DNA from: Bacillus sp. FJAT-14578
GTDB lineage: Bacteria; Bacillota; Bacilli; Bacillales; Bacillaceae_H
Assembly (NCBI RefSeq): GCF_000504165.1
Contig: NZ_AYSE01000001.1
Location: 372,001 to 436,000 of the forward strand
DNA: 64,000 nt
Reading direction: 5' to 3'
Part shown: positions 1 through 7,007 of the stretch, piece after piece
Position numbering within the stretch: the first letter of the stretch is position 1
Layout: every line of letters starts with the position of its first letter
The notes under the pieces: model-generated
Seen by the model: the letters and a program-made list of their open reading frames with translations, nothing else
Databases searched by the model: none
Told to the model about the DNA's origin: nothing
Made by a program: the position numbers and the translations under genes

Positions 1-1
1 T

Positions 2-175
2 GCCGTATGGGCGATTATTGCAGGGGCGGCAGTAGGACTAGGAATCGTGAAATCCCCGTTTGAACTGTATTCTCTCTGCGTCGTCATTGTGGTGCTGCGC
101 ATGTGTTCATATATGTATAATTGGAGTCTGCCAATTAAATCACTCGGTGTTAACAAAAGAAATACTTCTCTATAA
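2..175 (+). CDS. C-terminal end of a membrane protein (partial)
   Basis: An open frame enters from the left edge and stops with TAA after 57 codons. The visible part has a hydrophobic stretch (AVWAIIAGAAVGLGIV), a second one (YSLCVVIVVLRMCSYMY) and a polar tail, so it looks like the last two membrane segments of an integral membrane protein. It is convergent with spoVK and is followed at once by a terminator hairpin. I do not recognise the family, and the 5' part lies outside the window. Confidence 0.6.
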   Translation, partial: AVWAIIAGAAVGLGIVKSPFELYSLCVVIVVLRMCSYMYNWSLPIKSLGVNKRNTSL

Positions 176-180
176 AAAAT

Positions 181-230
181 AGGGACATATCGGATGGGGG
201 ATTCCCCTTCGACATGTCCCCGCTTTTTTT
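181..230 (+). terminator. Intrinsic terminator of the left-edge gene
   Basis: GGGACATATCG pairs with CGACATGTCCC (one mismatch) around a G/C-rich inner part, followed by a run of T. It lies between the + strand gene and the end of spoVK. Confidence 0.75.
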
Positions 231-1197
231 AATTCGATTTCCCAAACGAGTCGCCTAAGATTAAATCAATGCTTTTAATGACAAGCAAATCTTCTCTCCT
301 ATAAGATTCGTTCATGAGCAAACGCATCGCCTGAGTCCGAATCCCCTTCTCGATGATGTTTCGGATATATCGCCCATTGCTGAATGTAAAAGGCATTTGG
401 TTTTTAACCATGGTAAGGTGATCACGCAGTTTCCACTCCGCTTCTTTTGACAGAGCATACTCTCTTTCTTTTAGCATAAGCCCAGAAATTTCCATAAGCT
501 GATTGACCGTATAATCAGGAAAATCAATGACAAGGGGAAACCGTGACTGCAGGCCTGGATTCAAAGATAAAAATTGATCCATTTCCCTTGAGTAGCCAGC
601 TAATATTAAAACAAATTCATTCCCTTTATCTTCCATATGTTTGACAAGTGTATCAATCGCCTCTTTGCCAAAATCCTTTTCCCCGCCTCTTGCCAGCGAA
701 TATGCTTCATCGATAAATAAAATGCCGCCTAATGCCTTTTTAATAAGATCTCTCGTTTTTTGCGCCGTATGGCCAATATATTCGCCTACCAGGTCTGCAC
801 GCTCGGCCTCAATTAAATGGCCTTTTGAGAGGACATTCATGTTAAAAAACAGCTTTCCCAACAACCGTGCGACCGTTGTTTTTCCAGTACCCGGATTGCC
901 TTTGAACATCATATGCAACACTTGCTTTCCTGTTTTCAACCCTTCCTCTTCCCGCTTTTTATTCACATACAGCCAGGCATAAATTTCCCGTATCGTCTTC
1001 TTCATTTCTTCTAGTCCAACGAGTGTACTCAACTCTTTTTCAATTTCCTTGAGGGCTTCATGCTGAATGGACTCTTCCTTTTTTATCGAAGAGGAAACGA
1101 TGGTCGTCGATATCTTTTTTTCCTTTTTACTTTCATTATTGAGGACGATATTGATTTGCCCGTTGTTTTTTAACGTAATGGGCCGTTCCAAAAGCAT
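229..1197 (-). CDS. spoVK: Stage V sporulation protein K, AAA+ ATPase
   Basis: A 322-residue AAA+ ATPase needed for spore maturation in the mother cell, related to the CbxX/CfqX group. Visible motifs are Walker A GNPGTGKTTVAR near residue 100 and Walker B GGILFIDEAYSL near residue 157, followed by the sensor and arginine-finger part (NPGLQSRFP). The first 45 residues are polar and poorly conserved. A GAGAGGTG ribosome binding site precedes the ATG. A SigE-like promoter lies upstream, in line with the mother-cell expression known for spoVK. It is transcribed in the same direction as hfq and miaA but is separated from hfq by a hairpin, so it is probably its own unit. Confidence 0.95.
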   Translation of the reverse strand: MLLERPITLKNNGQINIVLNNESKKEKKISTTIVSSSIKKEESIQHEALKEIEKELSTLVGLEEMKKTIREIYAWLYVNKKREEEGLKTGKQVLHMMFKGNPGTGKTTVARLLGKLFFNMNVLSKGHLIEAERADLVGEYIGHTAQKTRDLIKKALGGILFIDEAYSLARGGEKDFGKEAIDTLVKHMEDKGNEFVLILAGYSREMDQFLSLNPGLQSRFPLVIDFPDYTVNQLMEISGLMLKEREYALSKEAEWKLRDHLTMVKNQMPFTFSNGRYIRNIIEKGIRTQAMRLLMNESYRREDLLVIKSIDLILGDSFGKSN

Positions 1198-1314
1198 TCA
1201 CCTCTCATTCTCCTACTATCCTTCTATACGTCAGGTGAAAGTCGCTGCGGATGATTCACTGATCTATTGAACTCTTTTACATCAAGGGGGAATTTAACCA
1301 TAGGTTATCTTTAC

Positions 1315-1344
1315 ATTGTATGATAAAAGGATTCATGGATATGT
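1315..1344 (-). promoter_or_regulatory. SigE-like promoter of spoVK
   Basis: On the minus strand a perfect SigE -10 CATACAAT (1315-1322) is preceded after 15 bases by ACATATC (1338-1344), close to the SigE -35 consensus KMATATT. It sits about 120 bases before the spoVK start. The match is by eye. Confidence 0.55.
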
Positions 1345-1365
1345 ATAAGAATGTTCCAGAACCAA

Positions 1366-1400
1366 AAAAAGGATCTCGCATATTGGACGGGATCCTTTTT
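1366..1400 (-). terminator. Terminator after hfq
   Basis: AAAAAGGATC and GATCCTTTTT form an inverted repeat with A and T runs on both sides. It ends the miaA-hfq unit. The hairpin overlaps the upstream edge of the spoVK promoter region. Confidence 0.7.
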
Positions 1401-1410
1401 GTATCGCTTT

Positions 1411-1635
1411 CTATTCCAATTCGACCGTAATATTTTTCGTGGGCACGAATGTAGAAATCGCATGTTTATAAATCAACTGCTGCTTGCCTTCAGATTCTAA
1501 CAGCACTGTGAAATTGTCAAATCCTTTAATTAATCCTCTTAACTGAAAACCGTTAAGTAAGAATACTGTTGCATAGACATTGTCCTTACGACATTGATTT
1601 AAAAATTGGTCTTGAATGTTAATCGATTGTTTCAT
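1411..1635 (-). CDS. hfq: RNA chaperone Hfq
   Basis: A 74-residue Sm-like protein that forms a hexameric ring and binds small RNAs and A-rich RNA. The Sm1 part ([21 protein letters not shown]) and the Sm2 signature YKHAIST are both present; the length matches Bacillus Hfq. The start is set by a strong AGAGGAGG site 7 bases before ATG. It follows miaA by 32 bases, the usual miaA-hfq order, and ends at a terminator. In Bacillus its regulatory role is milder than in enterobacteria. Confidence 0.97.
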   Translation of the reverse strand: MKQSINIQDQFLNQCRKDNVYATVFLLNGFQLRGLIKGFDNFTVLLESEGKQQLIYKHAISTFVPTKNITVELE

Positions 1636-1667
1636 CGGTCGGCCTCCTCTTTTTCTCTATCGTCATA

Positions 1668-2618
1668 CTAATTCGCTTCTAGACGAATCTTTCCTGCAAT
1701 GTATGTAAAAATTTCATGGAACTTTCCATCTGACGAACTGTCGCTTACATCGAACCATTGGACGGGCATTTTATTGCGAAACCACGTCAGTTGGCGCTTC
1801 GCATAACGCCTGGAGTTTTGCTTTAACTGTTCTATTACTTCATCTAATGTTACCCGATTTTCTAAATATTGATAGAGTTCTTTATACCCAATCGCTTGAA
1901 TCGACTGCGTGTCGCGAATCCCCTTTTCGTATAATCCTTTCACTTCCTCCAACAACCCTTGTTCCATCATGATGTCAACACGTTCGTTAATACGGGCATA
2001 CAATTGCTCACGCTCCATCACTAACCCCACCAACGCCACATCATATAAAAGGGTTTGCTGTTGTGATGCGATATGCTCACTGAATGGTTTACCGGTTGTT
2101 TCATACACTTCAAGCGCCCTAATAACACGGCGTTTGTTGTTAATATGTATTTTTTCGGCACTAACAGGATCAATTCGCTTTAATTGCTCATATAAAACAT
2201 CTATCCCCTTTTCTTCCGACTCGCGCTCTAATCGCTCACGGATGGAAGATTCACTTTCTCTATCAGCAAATTCGTAATCATAGATGACGGACTGAATGTA
2301 CAAGCCTGTTCCACCTACAATCATCGGCAGGCGTCCCCTCGCTGCAATTTCTTCTATTTTGTCGCGGACAAGCTGCTGAAAATCGGCTGTCGAAAACGAC
2401 TCATCGGGATTTTTAATATCGATCAAATGATGCGGCACACCCTCCATTTCTTCTTGCGTAATTTTGGCTGTACCAATATCCATTCCCCGATAAATTTGCA
2501 TCGAATCACCAGAAATAATTTCCGCATTCAATGCCTTCGCCAGCTTAATGCTTAATTTTGTTTTCCCAACAGCCGTTGGACCAATCAACACCACCAGCTT
2601 TTGTTTCTCTCCCAACAT
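1668..2618 (-). CDS. miaA: tRNA dimethylallyltransferase
   Basis: Adds a dimethylallyl group from DMAPP to N6 of A37 in tRNAs that read U-starting codons. The product, i6A, is the substrate of MiaB, encoded about 11 kb away in this window. The 316-residue protein has the P-loop GPTAVGKTKLSI near residue 13, the conserved GDSMQIYRGMDIGTAK segment and the QLTWFRNK motif near the C-terminus. The ribosome binding site before the ATG is weak (AAAGTAGTG). It forms a two-gene unit with hfq. Confidence 0.97.
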   Translation of the reverse strand: MLGEKQKLVVLIGPTAVGKTKLSIKLAKALNAEIISGDSMQIYRGMDIGTAKITQEEMEGVPHHLIDIKNPDESFSTADFQQLVRDKIEEIAARGRLPMIVGGTGLYIQSVIYDYEFADRESESSIRERLERESEEKGIDVLYEQLKRIDPVSAEKIHINNKRRVIRALEVYETTGKPFSEHIASQQQTLLYDVALVGLVMEREQLYARINERVDIMMEQGLLEEVKGLYEKGIRDTQSIQAIGYKELYQYLENRVTLDEVIEQLKQNSRRYAKRQLTWFRNKMPVQWFDVSDSSSDGKFHEIFTYIAGKIRLEAN

Positions 2619-2900
2619 GCAACACTACTTTCTTTTTTTGTTTCCATCATCTCATCATACCCATTTTTTAATAAGCTATTCAACCTAGTTATTAAAAATT
2701 GCAATCGCTCATGCCTTCTCCTCTCTGTAAGAGAACGGATAACCGCTTTATTTAGCACTATCCAATTAAAACATGCCTATGAACGGATGAGAATCATAAT
2801 ATCCTTTTCTATTATCGCACATTTTCATTTATTAAAAAGATACCCTCTTACCTTTCGAGTATAAACATTTTTGAACTTCCTTTGATTGTAAGTCATTTCC

Positions 2901-2952
2901 TTCACAATAAGTTTACAATAATTTTACAAAAACGTAATATTTTATTGTAAAC
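2901..2952 (+). promoter_or_regulatory. Promoter with PhoP-box-like repeats before the HD-GYP gene
   Basis: A SigA-type promoter reads TTTACA (2912-2917), 17 bases, TAATAT (2935-2940). Overlapping it are three direct repeats TTCACAA (2901), TTTACAA (2912) and TTTACAA (2923), each 11 bases apart, plus an inverted TTGTAA (2945) that is also in helical phase. GTTTACAATAA (2911-2921) and TTATTGTAAAC (2942-2952) form an exact 11-base inverted repeat. Direct TT(A/T/C)ACA repeats on an 11-base period are the known form of Bacillus PhoP boxes. Assignment to PhoP is inference. Confidence 0.55.
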
Positions 2953-3015
2953 TAAAGTTGAGAAAAAATTGATATACATAACAGCAAATTATTTAAAAAG
3001 AAAAGAAGGTTGCTT

Positions 3016-4008
3016 ATGAATGACCCAAACTTATTCAATCCTTATTTGCAATTAGCAGATGCCGTCATTATAACGGATTCCAATCATATTGTAATAGACG
3101 TCAATCAAAAGTATGAACTCATAACAGGCTATGATAAACATTTTGTGACCGGCAAAAAAGCGGGGTTCGTTAAATCCCATTTAACCCCTGAAAAAACATA
3201 CCTCAATATGAAAAAAACATTGGATAACGGAAAACCTTGGTCCGGTATCTTTATCAACAGGAAAAAATCCGGAGAGTTATGGCATTCTTCCATTACCATT
3301 ACCCCTATCAGCATAGGAGATGGATCCTTCTATATAGGAATGTTCCGTGAATTGGAACAATTGGACGCCGGGACATATGTTCCTCAAATCCAAATGGAAA
3401 AGACCAAAAAGTCCATCCTTGAAGTTCTCGCCATTTCGTGCGAAATACAAGACCCCGGTATTGAAGAACATTTAATAAGGGTGCGCCATTTAACCCAAAA
3501 ATTAATCTATGCCTATAATGAGCGCAAGCAGCTTCATTTACATGATGATTATATGAAGAATGTCGTTTACTCAAGCATTTTACACGATATCGGGAAATCG
3601 GGCATACCTGAAGGGATTTTGTACAAACCCGGTCCCTTAACTTCGTATGAACGGCTGATTATTGAGACTCATCCCTTAATCGGTTTTGATATCCTCAAGA
3701 AAATCACATCAAAGATAAAAGACAATTTTTTAGAGGAAAGTTACAAAGTGGCGGAAAATATTATCCTCTACCATCATGAAAAATGGAATGGCACAGGATA
3801 TCCAAACAAACTCAAACAGGAAGAAATTCCTTTAGAGGCCAGAATAGTATCTGTTGTAGACGTATTTGATGCTCTTACAAGCCGCCGTTCCTATAAAGAA
3901 GGCTGGGCAACGGAAAAAGCTCTGGAGTTTCTGGAAACACAAAAGAATGAACACTTTGATCCGGAAATAGTCGATGCATTCCTCTCCATTGAAGAGTTCA
4001 CGAGTTGA
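3016..4008 (+). CDS. PAS-HD-GYP domain protein, probable c-di-GMP phosphodiesterase
   Basis: An N-terminal PAS sensor domain (about residues 8-120, with the typical ITGYD and GELWHSSITITPI parts) is joined to an HD-GYP domain (about 135-325). The metal and catalytic motifs are intact: HDIGKSG near residue 192, THPLIGFDIL, HHEKWNGTGYP and the DVFDALTSRRSYK segment. HD-GYP enzymes cleave cyclic di-GMP or related cyclic dinucleotides; no transmembrane segment is seen, so it should be cytosolic. I place the start at ATG 3016, 6 bases after AGAAGG, rather than at TTG 3010, which touches that site. It is a lone + strand gene in the accessory zone between miaA and mutL. The ligand of the PAS domain is unknown. 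Confidence 0.85.
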   Translation: MNDPNLFNPYLQLADAVIITDSNHIVIDVNQKYELITGYDKHFVTGKKAGFVKSHLTPEKTYLNMKKTLDNGKPWSGIFINRKKSGELWHSSITITPISIGDGSFYIGMFRELEQLDAGTYVPQIQMEKTKKSILEVLAISCEIQDPGIEEHLIRVRHLTQKLIYAYNERKQLHLHDDYMKNVVYSSILHDIGKSGIPEGILYKPGPLTSYERLIIETHPLIGFDILKKITSKIKDNFLEESYKVAENIILYHHEKWNGTGYPNKLKQEEIPLEARIVSVVDVFDALTSRRSYKEGWATEKALEFLETQKNEHFDPEIVDAFLSIEEFTS

Positions 4009-4071
4009 AAGAGATTTTACGTTAAGCAGCAAAATACTTGATTTATAAGTATTTTTATTTACATCCTACCT

Positions 4072-4253
4072 TTATCCCGCATTAACGGGCAGTAAGACCC
4101 CCATTTCAAAATTTAGGGTCATCAGAGAAGTTTAAGTGGGGGATAACTGTCCGTAAAAGCCCGAACACGAGACACCGCCGCGTCTTGCGGCAACGTCTGT
4201 GTGACCCGCATCGTGCAGGCCTAACTAACCATCAGTGGGGATGAAGGCCCCCC
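4072..4253 (+). repeat. IS200/IS605-like repeat, copy A (longest form)
   Basis: It begins TTATCCCGCATTAACGGGC, with a CCCG/CGGG hairpin, and then shares blocks in order with copies B (11801-11958), E (40494-40597), D (34230-34276) and F (59497-59531). Only copy A keeps a 58-base internal segment (about 4164-4221) full of short hairpins (CCGC/GCGG, CACGA/TCGTG), followed by the CTAACTAACC block. Its right end has drifted away from the GGAAGTTTCC found in the others. The layout resembles a non-autonomous IS200/IS605 derivative with a guide-RNA-like scaffold; no transposase or TnpB gene adjoins it. Confidence 0.6.
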
Positions 4254-4285
4254 TATAAGAAAAAGAAACTGACGTACATACAGAC

Positions 4286-4328
4286 TGCTGCCGATAAAAA
4301 AGCGTTTGAAAACTTTTTATCGGCGGCA
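4286..4328. terminator. Orphan terminator-like hairpin
   Basis: TGCTGCCGATAAAAAAG pairs with CTTTTTATCGGCGGCA around a 10-base loop. On the minus strand it lies about 65 bases after an unusually strong ribosome binding site (AGAGGAGGAATAA) that has no ATG, GTG or TTG at a useful distance, so it may mark the end of a decayed small gene. Confidence 0.45.
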
Positions 4329-4455
4329 ATTACCAGACGTTTAATTACATCCGCTTTCCGTTTTCGTAAGTGTACGTTTTAACAGTTATTCCTCCTCTTC
4401 TACCCTACTGCCTTCTTCTTAACTTTCGCAAATGAATAATTGTCAAAATATTTTT

Positions 4456-4486
4456 ATTATATTACAGATTACTTCTGTAATATAAT
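4456..4486. promoter_or_regulatory. Perfect 13-base inverted repeat, operator-like
   Basis: ATTATATTACAGA and its exact reverse complement are separated by 5 bases. No T run follows on either side, so it is more like a repressor operator than a terminator. On the minus strand it precedes a TTGACA element and the orphan ribosome binding site near 4391-4400. The cognate regulator is not identifiable. Confidence 0.4.
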
Positions 4487-4973
4487 TCTCTTTACTCCGT
4501 TTAAACCTCTTTCAAAATAAAAAATGGTTATCTACAAAGTCTGACATCCAACCATTTATTTATGTTACAGAAAAATTTCTATAGCAATATTTTGCAAGAC
4601 TTTTTGAAATTGTTTTACTTTTCACTTCTATGTTTCCATAAAAAAATTCGTGTGGTATTATCGTTGAGGTTTTGGAATATCTAGCAATAATTTACATAAA
4701 AATTCTTCTATCCATGGAGATTTTTTTGACCGTCAATGCGGAATCAAACTCTCCAGCTGACATCATCATGTCTCCAAAACCTTTATTATAAAAATTGATT
4801 ACCTGAGGTGGATGATGATAGCACATGAACAAGTTCCAGGTGAAAAAATAAAACTCTTAATGCAGCAAATCTTTAATCTTAGGATAGACTCGATCAAATT
4901 ATCATTCAATATCAAAAGTTGAAAAACCTTGGTTAGAAAACACCATGGATAAAATTGTAAAAGGAGCTTTATA
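4487..4973. other. Gene-poor, decayed accessory stretch
   Basis: There is no convincing gene here. A 36-codon frame on the + strand (4812-4922, MMIAHEQVPGEKIKLL...) has GAGGTGG directly before its ATG pair, which is too close to be efficient. A 25-codon frame on the minus strand begins near 4768 after GGAGAC. Both may be fragments of lost genes. The composition is more A/T-rich than the neighbouring core genes. Confidence 0.4.
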
Positions 4974-5174
4974 ATGAAAAACAACCAACATCTTTATAGG
5001 ATTTTTATAGGACTGTTTATAGCCTTTCTGGCCCTTCTCAACGCATATGTCAGTTATCCCGATTCCAGTCTTATTTCTACTTTCTTTTTAATCTCGGCAG
5101 GTTTATTTTTGTTTGTTATAAATATTCGAGATTTTATCGTTTACAGTAAATATCGCACTATGGAATCCAATTGA
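4974..5174 (+). CDS. Small membrane protein of unknown function
   Basis: 66 residues with two hydrophobic segments (about residues 9-28, IFIGLFIAFLALLNAYVSY, and 33-52, LISTFFLISAGLFLFVINI) and a basic, polar tail (RDFIVYSKYRTMESN). AAAGGAG lies 7 bases before the ATG, which supports translation. The second helix is followed by the charged end, so both termini are probably on the same side. I do not recognise the family. It stands alone between decayed sequence and a pseudogene. Confidence 0.6.
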   Translation: MKNNQHLYRIFIGLFIAFLALLNAYVSYPDSSLISTFFLISAGLFLFVINIRDFIVYSKYRTMESN

Positions 5175-5252
5175 ACTACCCCCACTTAACCTTCGCTCAC
5201 TAACGCATTGCTCCGGTTTGAAGATGGGATCTTCTCGTCAGAAATGATAAAA

Positions 5253-5299
5253 GAGGTTGGCTCAAAAAGTATGAAAATCATATCTTTGGAACCAACCTC
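5253..5299. terminator. Hairpin of the gene-end repeat type
   Basis: GAGGTTGG and CCAACCTC enclose a further imperfect pairing (CTCAAAAAGTATG with CATATCTTTGG). It is followed by AAGGCCCCGTCAT, a sequence also found next to the hairpin at 25798-25844, so the two belong to one dispersed hairpin family. Confidence 0.45.
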
Positions 5300-5427
5300 C
5301 GAAAGGCCCCGTCATTCTCCTTTCCCGTACTATTTTATCCCCTCCATTATATTTCGACATCTTTTTTCATTTTTCATCATTCGGGATAAAATGGATAAAT
5401 ATAATCCCTTCAAGGAGGTGTATCCTT

Positions 5428-5790
5428 ATCTTTTTCTTATTCATTTCCGTTCTCGCGTTCTCTTTAATCGTCTATTTCATGCCTAAGCATTTAACGAAAT
5501 TGGAAATGTACTCTACATCCCTATTTGCTGCAGTTCTCCAGCTTCTAACAGACATCTTCCTTGAGTTTAAATACCATTTATATGGATATTTTACAGAGGG
5601 AGTATATTGGATTACACTTTAGGTGGTTTTTATTGTTTATCCCTGCGTAAACATCATATTTCCCAACTTCTTCCCTTCTCAAGGTAAGTTTTCAGATAAA
5701 GGGTTATATATAGCTGCTTGGTCGGCTTTTTCCGTTGCATATGAATGGATAGCTGTTCGCACCGAGTTGTTTTACTATAATGATAAATAG
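5428..5790 (+). pseudogene. Broken CBO0543-family membrane protein gene
   Basis: One reading frame gives IFFLFISVLAFSLIVYFMPK, then a conserved-looking LTKLEMYSTSLFAA and FLEFKYHLYGYFTEG, a TAG stop at 5620-5622, and then continues in frame with VVFIVYPCVNIIFPNFFPSQ and AYEWIAVRTELFYYND before a final TAG. These blocks match my memory of the Bacillus CBO0543 family of multi-pass membrane proteins. AAGGAGG stands just upstream (5412-5418), but no start codon is in frame with this body. The C-terminus is shortened as well. Function of the family is unknown. Confidence 0.65.
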
Positions 5791-5803
5791 ATTAATAACT
5801 TTA

Positions 5804-6373
5804 TTAAACCTTATTTTCACGTACATCAGATTTGGACCAAACCGCCCACCCAAGTCCGATATAGATAAGACCCCAGACTGCTGCAAGATAATCCCCTAAG
5901 AATGATATAAAAGGCAAGACGACAAAAAGAATCATCAAAAACCCGGCCCAACTTGGCAACATCTTAGCTCGCAATGTAACAAAGCCTAATAGAATATAAC
6001 CGAGGCTCATACCAATCATCATAACCATTCGGATAGGCCCAATAGGACCTGGCAAGTCTTGCTCCAATATTTGCGGTTGCATTAAGGCAGTGTTTACAAA
6101 AAGAGAAATTGATACCATACTACAGACAATTACATTCCCCAAAGAAGTCATAATAAACCCGACAAAGCCCAGTATACCGGCTTTTTCCGCTTGATAAAGA
6201 TAAATTCCTGCTGTGCCGAGGATTATAAAAATGGATCCTGTTATTCCACCGATGAGCAGAGCAACTGTATTGTCCACTCCCCACGCTAACTCTAACGGAG
6301 TCATCGACGCCCTACATAAACCACCCAATACAGCACACAATCCAAGCCAACGAATTACATTAGATAACAACAT
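5804..6373 (-). CDS. Six-segment membrane protein of unknown function
   Basis: 189 residues with about six hydrophobic segments (around residues 5-23, 37-57, 66-95, 110-131, 139-158 and 160-176), little charge outside the C-terminal tail SKSDVRENKV. GAGGGGGTG precedes the ATG by 8 bases. The layout is like small bacterial membrane proteins of the DUF4386 type, but I cannot assign a family. It is a single gene on the minus strand; its end comes within 13 bases of the convergent pseudogene, with no obvious terminator between. Confidence 0.65.
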   Translation of the reverse strand: MLLSNVIRWLGLCAVLGGLCRASMTPLELAWGVDNTVALLIGGITGSIFIILGTAGIYLYQAEKAGILGFVGFIMTSLGNVIVCSMVSISLFVNTALMQPQILEQDLPGPIGPIRMVMMIGMSLGYILLGFVTLRAKMLPSWAGFLMILFVVLPFISFLGDYLAAVWGLIYIGLGWAVWSKSDVRENKV

Positions 6374-6521
6374 GTTGTTTCACCCCCTCTGAAATTTCTC
6401 TATAAGTTTATTCCTGTAATCATGTATCATTCAAAAAAACTTATTCTATTCGGGTTATACAACAACTTGATCAAGCGATGTTATCATAAGTTCTATACTT
6501 ATCTATTCTTCTTTCCAAGAT

Positions 6522-6551
6522 AAAAAGACGCTGCTAAAAAGCAACGCCTTT
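6522..6551 (-). terminator. Terminator after the 94-residue hypothetical gene
   Basis: On the minus strand AAAGGCGTTGC and GCAGCGTCTTT pair around TTTTTA and are followed by a T run. Confidence 0.65.
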
Positions 6552-6615
6552 CGATTAGATCTTATTCAACATACGAACACCTTTGCTCAAATAAAAAAAC
6601 ACTTGAATAGATACT

Positions 6616-6900
6616 TTATATTTTACTTTTAATGATATCTTCAATTATTTTATTCAAATCCAAAAAGCCTGATTCGTTTATTCGCGGGATTGCATTATTC
6701 TGCAAATATTCCCAATCCATATCAATTGTATATTGATCATTTGCGTTGGCTATCTCTTTGCTGTTCTCTCTCATAAGGATTCTATATTTGTAAGGCCATA
6801 ATCCCGTTTTATGTTTTTGCATGACAAAATAAGTATCCTGTTTTATGTTGTCCCAAAAGTTTAATCCACCCATTGTTGATACAGGCTTTCTAAATGGCAT
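6616..6900 (-). CDS. Hypothetical protein, 94 residues
   Basis: A soluble, charged protein (MPFRKPVSTMGGLNFWDNIK...) with aromatic residues WDNIKQDTYFVMQKH and WPYKYRILMREN in the first half and an acidic, helical second half ending IIEDIIKSKI. A strong GGGGGAGG site lies 4 bases before the ATG, and a terminator follows the stop, so it is very likely expressed as a single unit. It lies 107 bases downstream of mutL. The family is not recognised. Confidence 0.65.
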   Translation of the reverse strand: MPFRKPVSTMGGLNFWDNIKQDTYFVMQKHKTGLWPYKYRILMRENSKEIANANDQYTIDMDWEYLQNNAIPRINESGFLDLNKIIEDIIKSKI

Positions 6901-7007
6901 TGTTCCTCCCCCTTTTTCTCACTATTTCCAATTCTACCTTAAATTGTATAGGCGGACAATATGCAAGGTTAAGACGAATGCGATAGAACATGAATAAGGG
7001 GGGGTGT

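Noticed and set aside
5208..5486. A 92-codon open frame on the + strand
   Set aside because: It starts inside a hairpin repeat, runs out of frame over the CBO0543 pseudogene and has no ribosome binding site or protein-like composition.
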